A stretch of 64,000 nt of DNA, from positions 124,001-188,000 of the forward strand of contig NZ_JALPTH010000005.1 of the NCBI RefSeq assembly GCF_023218175.1. The letters are read 5' to 3'. Both the position numbers and the translations under genes were made by a program. The notes beneath the pieces are model-generated. The model was not told the DNA's origin. It saw only the letters and a list, made by a program, of their open reading frames with translations, and did not search any database. Shown here piece by piece: positions 56,627 through 64,000 of this stretch (its first letter is position 1; each line of letters opens with the position of its first letter). Source of the stretch: Streptomyces lichenis (lineage in GTDB: Bacteria; Actinomycetota; Actinomycetes; Streptomycetales; Streptomycetaceae).

Positions 56627-57574
56627 TCAGCGGACCGCGAACCGGACGGCCTTCTCCAGGAGCGGGATCTCCAGCCAGGGGCCCGGCTGGGTCATCAGCG
56701 CGAGGAAGACGATCGCCGTGCCGAGCAGCCCGTACGTGGCCATGTCGGTGAACCGCGACCGTACGGCGAGCATCCCCACCGACGGCAGGACGCGGCGCAT
56801 CACGGCCCCGGTCAGCAGGGCCGCCCCGATCAGCAGCGAACCGACGCGCGCGGCCTGCGGGAACGGGTCGAAGCCGACCACCAGCAGACCCAGGGCGACC
56901 AGCCCGACCACGGTGAGCAGCGGCCACTGACGGGCCGGCGCCGGGGCGTCCCCGGGCGCGGCCCGCCCGCCGCCCTCGGGGCGCGCGGTGTCCCGGGTCA
57001 CGGCCGGCGGCCGCCGCGAACCGGACGGGGCCGCACCACTTCCCGTAGCACCGCCTGTTTCCGCAGCGCCGCCGGTTTCCGCAGCGCCGCCGGTTTCCGT
57101 TGCACCGCCGGTTCCCGCAGTACCGCCGGTTTCCGTTGCACCGCCGCCCGCGCCGGTCCCGGCGTCCGGGAGGCCGGAGGAGGCGTCGGCGGAGGCGTGC
57201 GAGGAGTCGCCGGCGGGGGCGTCGGCCCCGGCGGCGTTCCCGGCGGTTCCCTCGGCCCTGGCGGACGCGATCCCGTCAGCACCCCCGAGACCCGGCCCCT
57301 CGGCCCCGGCGGCGCTCCCAGCGCCAGCCCCGGCCCCGGCGGGCGCGGCGTTCCCGGCCCCCATGGGCGCGACACCGCCGACACCCCCGGGGCCCGACCC
57401 CCCGGCCCTCGCCCCGGCGACGTTCCCGGCGCTCTCCCCGGCCCCTGCGGGCGCGGCACCGCCGACATCCCCAAGGCCCGGCCCCTCGGCCCCCGCCCCG
57501 GCCGCGGCCCTCGCGGACGCGGGGCCCGTCGGCCCGGTCGCCGTCGCCGGGTCGTCGTCAGCCCGTACGCCCAT
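56627..57574 (-). CDS. DUF3017 membrane protein with expanded low-complexity N-terminus
   Basis: 315 aa. The DUF3017 part is the last about 100 residues: WPLLTVVGLVALGLLVVGFDPFPQAAR, VGSLLIGAALLTGAVMRRVLP, FTDMATYGLLGTAIVFLALM (three spans). The preceding about 210 residues are Gly/Ala/Thr repeats, including ETGGAA units; typical family members are near 100-140 aa. Sits between folD and mdh, its conserved place in streptomycetes (from memory). Function unknown. Confidence 0.85.
   Translation of the reverse strand: MGVRADDDPATATGPTGPASARAAAGAGAEGPGLGDVGGAAPAGAGESAGNVAGARAGGSGPGGVGGVAPMGAGNAAPAGAGAGAGSAAGAEGPGLGGADGIASARAEGTAGNAAGADAPAGDSSHASADASSGLPDAGTGAGGGATETGGTAGTGGATETGGAAETGGAAETGGATGSGAAPSGSRRPPAVTRDTARPEGGGRAAPGDAPAPARQWPLLTVVGLVALGLLVVGFDPFPQAARVGSLLIGAALLTGAVMRRVLPSVGMLAVRSRFTDMATYGLLGTAIVFLALMTQPGPWLEIPLLEKAVRFAVR
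57053..57142. repeat. Five tandem 18-bp repeats in the DUF3017 gene
   Basis: Units start at 57053, 57071, 57089, 57107 and 57125 (GCCGGTTTCCGCAGCGCC and variants). They encode ETGGAA/ETGGAT hexapeptides on the minus strand. Confidence 0.85.
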
Positions 57575-57627
57575 GGGTCGCTCTCTTTCGGTCTTGTGCC
57601 GTCTCTCGCGGTCGGGCCGTGTGTCGG

Positions 57628-58497
57628 TCAGGCGGTCTCGGTGGCGGCCGCGGCACGCTCGGCCGCCTCGACCACGTTGACCAGCAGCTGGGCCCGGGTC
57701 ATCGGGCCGACGCCGCCCGGGTTCGGGGCGCGCCAGCCGGCCACCTCGTTCACCCCCGGGTGCACATCGCCGACGATCTTGCCGCTCTCGTCCCGGCTGA
57801 CGCCCACGTCCAGCACCGCCGCGCCCGGCTTGACGTCCTCCGGCTTGATCAGGTGCGGTACGCCCGCGGCGGCCACGATGATGTCCGCCCGGCGCAGATG
57901 CGCGGAGAGGTCACGCGTACCGGTGTGGCACTGGGTCACCGTCGCGTTCTCGGAGCGGCGGGTGAGCAGCAGCGGCATCGGGCGGCCGATGGTGGTGCCG
58001 CGGCCGACCACCACGACCTCCGCGCCGTTGATCTCCACCCCGTGCTTGCGCAGCAGGGTGATGATCCCGTTGGGGGTGCAGGGCAGCGGCGCGGGCTCGT
58101 TGAGCACCAGCCGGCCGAGGTTGGTGGGGTGCAGTCCGTCGGCGTCCTTGGCCGGGTCCATCAGCTCCAGGATCCGGTTCTCCACGATGCCCCTGGGGAG
58201 CGGGAGCTGCACGATGTAACCGGTGCAGGCGGGGTCCTCGTTCAGCTCGCGGACGACCGCCTCGATCTCGTCCTGGGTGGCGGTGGCGGGCAGTTGGCGC
58301 TGGATGGAGGCGATGCCGACCTCCGCGCAGTCGCGGTGCTTGCCGGCGACGTACTTGTGGCTGCCCGGGTCGTCGCCGACCAGGATGGTGCCGAGGCCGG
58401 GGGTGGCGCCCCGGGCCTTGAGGGTGGCCACGCGGGCGGCCAGTTCGGACTTGATCGCGGCGGCGGTGGCCTTGCCATCGAGAATCTGGGCGGTCAT
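57628..58497 (-). CDS. folD: Methylenetetrahydrofolate dehydrogenase/cyclohydrolase
   Basis: 289 aa from ATG 58497 with GGGAGG 9 nt upstream. FolD signatures: [20 protein letters not shown] (catalytic Y-x3-K), [46 protein letters not shown] and [13 protein letters not shown]. Interconverts 5,10-methylene-, methenyl- and 10-formyl-THF. Its 10-formyl-THF feeds PurN and PurH encoded 2-4 kb away. Confidence 0.96.
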   Translation of the reverse strand: MTAQILDGKATAAAIKSELAARVATLKARGATPGLGTILVGDDPGSHKYVAGKHRDCAEVGIASIQRQLPATATQDEIEAVVRELNEDPACTGYIVQLPLPRGIVENRILELMDPAKDADGLHPTNLGRLVLNEPAPLPCTPNGIITLLRKHGVEINGAEVVVVGRGTTIGRPMPLLLTRRSENATVTQCHTGTRDLSAHLRRADIIVAAAGVPHLIKPEDVKPGAAVLDVGVSRDESGKIVGDVHPGVNEVAGWRAPNPGGVGPMTRAQLLVNVVEAAERAAAATETA

Positions 58498-58792
58498 GGG
58501 TCCATCCTCCCGGATGAACCCGCCCCTGTTCCAATTCGCGGGCGGTCCCCCGTACCGGTCGGCCCGCGGCGGCGCGGGCCGGTGTCCCGGCCGCGCTTCC
58601 ACCCCGGAGGTCGGCCGAGGTTGCACTTGCACAACGCCTCGTTCTATCGACTGGACAAGCGGTCTGGGCAGCGACCACGATGATCCGCGCAGTGCCGCGG
58701 GCAGTGCAGGGGGGCAGAACCGCAGGAAACGGGCACAAACGTTCCTCCGCGCGGGCCGCGCCGTCCCCGCACCACAACGGAGGAAAACCGCC
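58498..58792. other. Divergent promoter region folD / DUF4190-like gene
   Basis: 295 bp. TTGCACTTGCAC at 58621-58632 followed by TATCGA at 58645-58650 is a loose promoter match for the plus-strand gene. No ORF supported. Confidence 0.3.
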
Positions 58793-59371
58793 ATGAGTTT
58801 CGGCGACCCCAACAACCCCTACGGCCAGCAGCAGGGCCAGCCCCAGCAGCCGGGCTACGGCTACCCGCAGGGCGGCCAGCCCGCGCAGGGCGGCTACGGC
58901 TACCCGGCCGCTCCCCCGGCCCAGGACTACGGCTACTCCGGCGGCCCGCTGGTGATGCCGGGTGGGGTCAAGGCCGCCCGCGTGATGCTCTGGGTGATCG
59001 CCGGTCTCCAGCTCGTCGGCATCGCGCTGCTCGCGCTGGCCGTCGTCGCGGTCAACAAGTACCGGGACGACCCGCAGCTCAAGGACTCCGCGGACTTCAA
59101 CCAGTTCGCGGACTTCGGCACCGGCCTGCTCTATGTGTTCATCGCCCTGGCGGTGGCCTACCTGGTGGCGTCGATAGCCCTGGCGATCCAGTGCGGCAAG
59201 GGCGGCAACGGCGCCCGTATCGGCATCATCGTCTACGCCTCGTTCGGCCTGGTGCTCAGCCTCTACCCGTTCTTCCCGCTGAGCCTCATCCACCTGGTGC
59301 TGCTCATCCTGGTGATCGTCTTCGTCGCCAAGAAGGACGGCGAGGCCTGGTTCAAGCGCCCGCGCCACTGA
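58793..59371 (+). CDS. Membrane protein with Gln/Gly/Tyr-rich N-terminal leader
   Basis: 192 aa, ATG 58793 with CGGAGGAAAA 7 nt upstream. Residues 1-50 are [18 protein letters not shown] plus [10 protein letters not shown] repeats; then three to four spans ([76 protein letters not shown]). The leader and ribosome-binding region are almost identical to those of the next gene. Function unknown. Confidence 0.85.
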   Translation: MSFGDPNNPYGQQQGQPQQPGYGYPQGGQPAQGGYGYPAAPPAQDYGYSGGPLVMPGGVKAARVMLWVIAGLQLVGIALLALAVVAVNKYRDDPQLKDSADFNQFADFGTGLLYVFIALAVAYLVASIALAIQCGKGGNGARIGIIVYASFGLVLSLYPFFPLSLIHLVLLILVIVFVAKKDGEAWFKRPRH

Positions 59372-59591
59372 CCGCGCGCCGCTGATCGCGCGCCCGGTGG
59401 ACCCGTAGGACCACCGGGGCGCGCCTCCGCGCCCACCCGCGCGTACCCACGTACCGGCGACCCTCCGCACCGCGGCACCGCCACCCCGCCGGTACACCTG
59501 CCTTCCCTGCCCGCGCACCGCCGTCCCACGCACCGCTCACCACGCGTCGCCGGCCCGCGCCGTCCCCATCCGCAACGGAGGAAATCCCGCC

Positions 59592-60383
59592 ATGAGCTTC
59601 GGCGACCCCAACAACCCCTACGGCCAGCCCCAGAGCCAGCCCCAGCAGCCCGGCTACGGCTACCCGCAGGGCGGCCAGCCCCCGCAGCCCGGCTACGGGT
59701 ATCCCCAGCAGGCGCCCCAGAGCGTGCCCCCGCAGCCGGACTACGGCCAGCAGCAGAACTACGGCTACCCGCAGCAGCAGCCGCAGCAGGGCTACGGCTA
59801 CCCGCAGGCCGCCGGCACCCTCCAGGCCAACAACGGCTACATCAACGTGCCGGGCCTCGGCACCGTGGAGATAGCCAGCATGGGCCGGCGGTTCGCCGCC
59901 CGGGTGATCGACGGCCTCATCATCGGTGTGTTCTACGGCGTGCTGATGGCGATCGGCTTCGCCGGGCTGATCGGCGCCGCCGACGACGCGCAGGCCGCCG
60001 TCGACAAGTGCGACGCGACCTCGGCGAGTTACCAGAGCTGCGTCGACTCCGCCATGGCCGAGTCCACCGGCGGCTTCCTGGCCGCCATGATGACCGCGAT
60101 CTTCGCCATCTTCCTGATCACGCTGCTCTACGAGTGGCTGCTGATCTCCTTCGTCGGCGCCACCCTCGGCAAGATGGCCGTCGGCCTGCGGGTCGTCAAG
60201 GAGCGCACCGGCGGCACCCCGGGCGTCGGCGGCGGCTTCATCCGCTGGATCCTGCCGCAGGTCGGTTCGCTGCTGTGCGGTATCGGCGCGCTGCTCGTCT
60301 ACCTGTCGCCGTTCTTCGACAACTCCGGCAAGACGCAGGGCTGGCACGACCGCGCCGCCGGCACCCTGGTGGTCAAGAAGTAG
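59592..60383 (+). CDS. RDD family membrane protein with the same N-terminal leader
   Basis: 263 aa, ATG 59592 with CGGAGGAAA. Residues 1-80 are P/Q/G/Y-rich ([18 protein letters not shown]). The RDD domain starts at MGRRFAARVIDGLIIGVFYG (R..D), with spans around 115-135, 160-185 and 215-235; GKMAVGLRVVKERTGGTPG and WHDRAAGTLVV are family signatures. Transport or unknown membrane role. Confidence 0.9.
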   Translation: MSFGDPNNPYGQPQSQPQQPGYGYPQGGQPPQPGYGYPQQAPQSVPPQPDYGQQQNYGYPQQQPQQGYGYPQAAGTLQANNGYINVPGLGTVEIASMGRRFAARVIDGLIIGVFYGVLMAIGFAGLIGAADDAQAAVDKCDATSASYQSCVDSAMAESTGGFLAAMMTAIFAIFLITLLYEWLLISFVGATLGKMAVGLRVVKERTGGTPGVGGGFIRWILPQVGSLLCGIGALLVYLSPFFDNSGKTQGWHDRAAGTLVVKK

Positions 60384-60408
60384 CCGTCACGCAGCGGTAG
60401 TCGAGCAC

Positions 60409-60453
60409 GGCGAAGGCCCCGCCCCCGGACGTCCCGGGGGCGGGGCCTTCGCC
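60409..60453. terminator. Strong hairpin terminator between RDD and purH genes
   Basis: Perfect 20-bp inverted repeat (60409-60428 and 60434-60453) with a 5-nt loop. It lies between convergent stops, so can end transcription from both sides. Confidence 0.88.
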
Positions 60454-60498
60454 CTGTTCAGGCTCTTCGAAACGCGGACTCCTCGAAACGCTCGGGAC

Positions 60499-62067
60499 TC
60501 AGTGGAAGAAGTGCCGCGTCCCGGTGAAGTACATGGTCACCCCGGCCTTGCGGGCCGCCTCGACCACCTGCTCGTCGCGGACCGAACCGCCCGGCTGCAC
60601 CACGGCCTTGACGCCCGCCGCGGTCAGCACCTCCAGGCCGTCCGGGAACGGGAAGAACGCGTCGGAGGCGGCGTACGCCCCCCGGGCCCGCTCCTCGCCG
60701 GCCCGCTCCACGGCCAGCTTCGCCGAGTCGACCCGGTTGACCTGGCCCATGCCCACGCCCACGCTGGCACCGTCCTTGGCGAGCAGGATGGCGTTGGACT
60801 TCACCGCGCGGCAGGCCCGCCAGGCGAAGGCCAGTTCGGCCAGCTCGTCGGCGGACAGCGCCTCACCGGCGGCCAGCGTCCAGTTCGCCGGGTCGTCGCC
60901 GTCGGCCTGGAGCCGGTCGGTGACCTGGAGCAGCGCGCCGCCGTCGATCGGCTTGACCTCGACCGTCGCGGAGGGGGCGCCGGACGCCCGCAGCACCCGG
61001 ATGTTCTTCTTCCTGGCCAGCGCCTCGACCGCGCCGTCCTCGTAGTCCGGGGCCACGATGACCTCGGTGAAGATCTCGGCGACCTGCTCGGCCATGGCCA
61101 CCGACACCGGGCGGTTGACCGCGATCACCCCGCCGAACGCGGAGAGCGGGTCGCAGGCGTGCGCCTTGCGGTGCGCCTCGGCGACATCCGCGCCGGTGGC
61201 GATCCCGCACGGGTTGGCGTGCTTGATGATCGCCACGCACGGCTCGTCGTGGTCGTAGGCGGCCCGGCGCGCGGCGTCGGTGTCCGTGTAGTTGTTGTAC
61301 GACATCTCCTTGCCGTGCAGCTGCTCGGCGCCCGCGAGGCCGCCGCCCTCCTCGGAGCGGTACAGCGCGGCGCCCTGGTGCGGGTTCTCGCCGTAGCGCA
61401 GCACGTGGGAGCGCTGGTGGACGGTGCCCAGGAACTCGGGGAAGCCGGAGTCGTCGGCCGGGGCGTACTCGGCGGCGAACCAGGAGGCCACGGCCGTGTC
61501 GTACGCGGCGGTGTGCCGGAACGCCTCGGCGGCCAGCCGCTTGCGGGCGGTCAGCTCGAACCCGCCGTCCTTCACCGCGTCCAGCACCTCCGCGTACCGC
61601 CCCGGGGAGGTGACCACCGCGACCGAGGGGTGGTTCTTGGCGGCGGCGCGGACCATCGACGGGCCGCCGATGTCGATCTGCTCCACGCACTCGTCCGGGG
61701 TGGCACCGGAGGCGACCGTCTCACGGAACGGGTAGAGGTTCACCACCACCAGCTCGAACGGCTCCACGCCCAGCTCGGCCAGCTGCTCGCGGTGGGCGTC
61801 CAGCCGCAGGTCGGCGAGGATCCCGGCGTGCACCCGCGGGTGCAGCGTCTTGACCCGGCCGTCCAGGCACTCGGGGAAGCCGGTCAGCTCCTCGACCCGG
61901 GTGACCGGGACGCCGGTGCCGGCGATCCGGGCCGCGGTGGACCCGGTGGAGACCAGCTCGACACCGGCCTCGTGCAGCCCCCGGGCGAGCTCCTCCAGCC
62001 CCGTCTTGTCGTAGACGCTGATCAACGCGCGACGGATGGGCTTTCGGGTGGGCTTATTCACCGACAT
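60499..62067 (-). CDS. purH: Bifunctional AICAR formyltransferase/IMP cyclohydrolase
   Basis: 522 aa from ATG 62067. N-terminal MGS-like IMP cyclohydrolase domain ([45 protein letters not shown]). C-terminal AICARFT domain ([39 protein letters not shown] with the Lys-His pair, [14 protein letters not shown]). Performs the last two steps of IMP synthesis using 10-formyl-THF. Overlaps the purN 3' end by 14 bp. Confidence 0.97.
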   Translation of the reverse strand: MSVNKPTRKPIRRALISVYDKTGLEELARGLHEAGVELVSTGSTAARIAGTGVPVTRVEELTGFPECLDGRVKTLHPRVHAGILADLRLDAHREQLAELGVEPFELVVVNLYPFRETVASGATPDECVEQIDIGGPSMVRAAAKNHPSVAVVTSPGRYAEVLDAVKDGGFELTARKRLAAEAFRHTAAYDTAVASWFAAEYAPADDSGFPEFLGTVHQRSHVLRYGENPHQGAALYRSEEGGGLAGAEQLHGKEMSYNNYTDTDAARRAAYDHDEPCVAIIKHANPCGIATGADVAEAHRKAHACDPLSAFGGVIAVNRPVSVAMAEQVAEIFTEVIVAPDYEDGAVEALARKKNIRVLRASGAPSATVEVKPIDGGALLQVTDRLQADGDDPANWTLAAGEALSADELAELAFAWRACRAVKSNAILLAKDGASVGVGMGQVNRVDSAKLAVERAGEERARGAYAASDAFFPFPDGLEVLTAAGVKAVVQPGGSVRDEQVVEAARKAGVTMYFTGTRHFFH

Positions 62068-62677
62068 GAACCTTTCGTCCCTCAATGCGGTAGCCGTGCC
62101 GGGCCAGACGCCCCACGACCTCGACGAGCAGCGAGCGCTCGACTTCCTTGATCCGCTCATGCAGAGCGGCCTCGTCGTCCTCGTCCCGGACCTCAACCAC
62201 GCCCTGGGCGATGATCGGGCCGGTGTCGACGCCGTCGTCGACGAAGTGGACGGTGCACCCGGTGACCTTGGCGCCGTACGCGAGCGCGTCGCGCACCCCG
62301 TGGGCCCCGGGAAAACTGGGCAGCAGGGCGGGGTGGGTGTTCACCGTCCGCCCGCCGAAGCGCTCCAGGAACGCCTTGCCGACGATCTTCATGAACCCGG
62401 CCGAGACGACCAGGTCCGGCTGGTACGCGGCGACCGCCTCGGTGAGCGCCCGGTCCCACTCCTCGCGGCTCGGGTAGTCCCCGACCCGGACCGTGAAGGT
62501 CGGCAGCCCGGCGCGCTCGGCCCGCTCGAGGCCCGTGATCGCGCCGCGGTCCGCGCCGACGGCGACGACCCGTGCCCCGTACCCCTCGGGGTCGGCGGCG
62601 ATCGCGTCGAGCAGGGCCTGCAGATTGGTCCCGGATCCGGAGACCAGGACGACGAGGCGGGCGGGGGCGGCGGCCAC
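62054..62677 (-). CDS. purN: Phosphoribosylglycinamide formyltransferase
   Basis: 207 aa from GTG 62677. GSGTNLQAL phosphate-binding loop, [29 protein letters not shown] with catalytic Asn and His, and [11 protein letters not shown] with catalytic Asp. Formylates GAR in purine synthesis. Cotranscribed with purH. An 11-bp-arm palindrome sits about 85 bp upstream. Confidence 0.96.
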   Translation of the reverse strand: MAAAPARLVVLVSGSGTNLQALLDAIAADPEGYGARVVAVGADRGAITGLERAERAGLPTFTVRVGDYPSREEWDRALTEAVAAYQPDLVVSAGFMKIVGKAFLERFGGRTVNTHPALLPSFPGAHGVRDALAYGAKVTGCTVHFVDDGVDTGPIIAQGVVEVRDEDDEAALHERIKEVERSLLVEVVGRLARHGYRIEGRKVHVGE

Positions 62678-62761
62678 GGCGGGACTCTTTTCGCGTTGCG
62701 GCGGTGGGGACCAGGGGTGGGGAGTACGGAGTGGGGCGGTGCGGACGACCGGCCGGGGCCA

Positions 62762-62785
62762 CCGTTTGTACGGTCGTACGAACGG
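62762..62785. promoter_or_regulatory. Large palindrome upstream of purN, candidate operator
   Basis: Arms CCGTTTGTACG (62762-62772) and CGTACGAACGG (62775-62785) are complementary at 10 of 11 positions around a 2-nt centre. Located in the purN/membrane-protein divergent space. The size and symmetry suggest a dimeric repressor site for the pur operon; the regulator is unknown. Confidence 0.45.
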
Positions 62786-62976
62786 ATCGCGCCTCTCGAT
62801 ACGGGGAACCCTACGAGGCGGCCGATCGTCAGCAACGATACCGGCACACCCGACCGCCCCCACGGGACGGGGGCGGACCCGACGGGTAGCGTCTGGGGAA
62901 GGGCCGCCCCGGCACGGGGCGGGCACGACGACACGAGACCCGGCAGCGACGGGTCTGAGGGGAAGACGTTCACCAC

Positions 62977-63885
62977 ATGCCGGACCGACGCCGCCGCACG
63001 GCCATCCACCTGCTGTCGCGGGACCGCCAGTCCACCGACCCGGCGGGCTCGTCCGGACCGGGGAGCAGCGGACCGGGGAGCTCGGGACCGGGTTCCGGGT
63101 CGTCCGGGTCCTCCGGGTCTTCGGCGCCCTCGGGGTCCTCCGCGCCCTCAGGGTCTTCCGGGTCCTCGGGGTCCTCCGGTGACGAGCACAACCCGTTCGC
63201 CCCGCCCCCCGAGGGCCGCCCGGACCAGCCCTGGCAGCCGCGCCGCCCGGAGGGCGAAGGGTCCGGGGACGGGGACGAGGGGTCCGAGGGCGGCGGGCGC
63301 AACCGGACGCCCTGGGGCCAGTGGAGCCCCCGGCAGCCGGGCCGCTCCTCCGGCGGCTTCGGCAGCCGGCCGCAGAACGGCGACCAGCGCGACCAGCAGG
63401 GCGGCGGTCCGGGCGGCGGTCAGAACACGTCGTCTCCTCGGGTCGACATGAAGGACCCCGCCCAGCGCCGGGCGCGTTACGCGCTGCTCGCCGGTATGTG
63501 GGGCTTCTTCTTCGCGCTCTTCGACCTCACCGAGATCGGCCTGCTGCTCGGCGCCCTGGGCCTGTACTGGGGCATCAGCTCGCTGCGCGCCCGCCGGTCC
63601 GCCGCCACCGCGACCGACGCCACCCGGCCGGCCACCGGTGCGGCCCCCGCTTCGGCCACCCCGGCCAAGTCCTCGGGTGGCGGCCGGCCGCAGACCACGG
63701 CGGCCGTCAGCGGGGTGGTGCTGGCCGCGATCACCCTGGCGATCGTGGCCGGTGCGTACACGGTCCAGCTCGCCTATCGCGACTACTACACCTGCGTGGA
63801 CGACTCGCTGACCCGCAGCGGACTGCTGGCCTGCAACGAGCGGCTGCCCGAGCCGCTGCGGGACGTCTTCGGCGTCCAGGACTGA
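62977..63885 (+). CDS. Membrane protein with Ser/Gly-rich N-terminus
   Basis: 302 aa. Residues about 20-70 are SSGPGSSGPG and SSGSSAPSG repeats; 70-150 is Pro/Gly/Arg/Asp-rich; then two to three spans (ARYALLAGMWGFFFALFDLTEI, GLLLGALGLYWGISSLRARR, AAVSGVVLAAITLAIVAGAYTVQL). A short extracytoplasmic tail has two Cys (YYTCVDDSLTRSGLLACNERL). Conserved next to purN in streptomycetes by memory; function unknown. Confidence 0.82.
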   Translation: MPDRRRRTAIHLLSRDRQSTDPAGSSGPGSSGPGSSGPGSGSSGSSGSSAPSGSSAPSGSSGSSGSSGDEHNPFAPPPEGRPDQPWQPRRPEGEGSGDGDEGSEGGGRNRTPWGQWSPRQPGRSSGGFGSRPQNGDQRDQQGGGPGGGQNTSSPRVDMKDPAQRRARYALLAGMWGFFFALFDLTEIGLLLGALGLYWGISSLRARRSAATATDATRPATGAAPASATPAKSSGGGRPQTTAAVSGVVLAAITLAIVAGAYTVQLAYRDYYTCVDDSLTRSGLLACNERLPEPLRDVFGVQD

Positions 63886-63910
63886 CGCCCCGACGGCCTC
63901 TGCCGACGGC

Positions 63911-63946
63911 GACGGCCCCCACCGCGACTTCGCGGCGGGGGCCGTC
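63911..63946 (+). terminator. Hairpin terminator after the purN-adjacent membrane protein gene
   Basis: A 17-bp inverted repeat (63911-63927 and 63930-63946) with one mismatch and a 2-nt apex, 26 bp after the stop. The remaining window end (63947-64000) holds nothing callable. Confidence 0.78.
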
Positions 63947-64000
63947 GGTCACTCAGCCGCCGAGGGCTACTGAGGGGGATACGGGGCGGAGTACGGGCCG

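Overview
The window is chromosomal DNA from a Streptomyces (or very close actinomycete). GC is very high, with strong G/C bias at third codon positions. Start sites carry typical streptomycete Shine-Dalgarno motifs and many use GTG. The gene families are those expected: Scr1-type XRE/DUF397 pairs, MocR regulators, an NsdA-like TPR regulator and TTA (bldA-type) codons. From memory, the order purN-purH ... folD-DUF3017-mdh ... betaine genes ... glyA-trpS ... D-Ala-D-Ala carboxypeptidase matches the S. coelicolor SCO4812-SCO4849 neighbourhood, but no search was run.

Layout. 1-4.2 kb: XRE regulator with a tandemly duplicated DUF397 protein, an SDR oxidoreductase, a family-5 solute-binding protein and a small membrane protein. 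4.7-9.2 kb: a secreted Rhs/YD-repeat polymorphic-toxin gene whose tip is cut off by a one-base shift in a G7 run, then a membrane protein (possible immunity) and small hydrophobic ORFs bounded by a duplicated phzF 3' end. 9.3-14.2 kb: PhzF-like protein, metallophosphoesterase, SCO4848-like membrane protein, D-Ala-D-Ala carboxypeptidase and YihY. 14.2-19.3 kb: a full decaprenyl-phosphoryl-arabinose-type set (UbiA-like DPPR synthase, PAP2 phosphatase, DprE1, DprE2). The PAP2 gene has a proline-rich repeat inserted inside its catalytic motifs. 19.3-30.5 kb: housekeeping and metabolic genes (LigT-like, trpS, glyA, rocD, a YgiC/YgiB-like pair, MocR with an AhpD-like protein, an MPI/GNAT fusion, DinB).

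30.8-44.8 kb is the accessory part. It holds a secreted single-chain CdtB-like nuclease fused to a ricin-type lectin, with a TTA codon at position 3. It also holds a HAD phosphatase, tandem XRE paralogues, two near-duplicate NUDIX genes and a decayed NUDIX gene. A low-GC two-gene AAA ATPase/HNH nuclease module (Septu-like) lies between the NUDIX copies. An ATPase/TPR-regulator/DUF397 group and a cold-shock-like protein follow. 45-52.4 kb: a tightly coupled glycine-betaine operon joining synthesis (BetB, BetA) and uptake (ATPase, fused double permease, binding protein). 52.8-64 kb: acyltransferase, mdh, XRE/DUF2690 protein, DUF3017, folD, two membrane proteins with a shared N-terminal leader, purH, purN and a membrane protein.

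No rRNA, tRNA, CRISPR array or intact insertion sequence was seen. The most unusual items are the CdtB-lectin fusion, the AAA/HNH module, the Rhs tip remodelling scar and the PAP2 active-site insertion.
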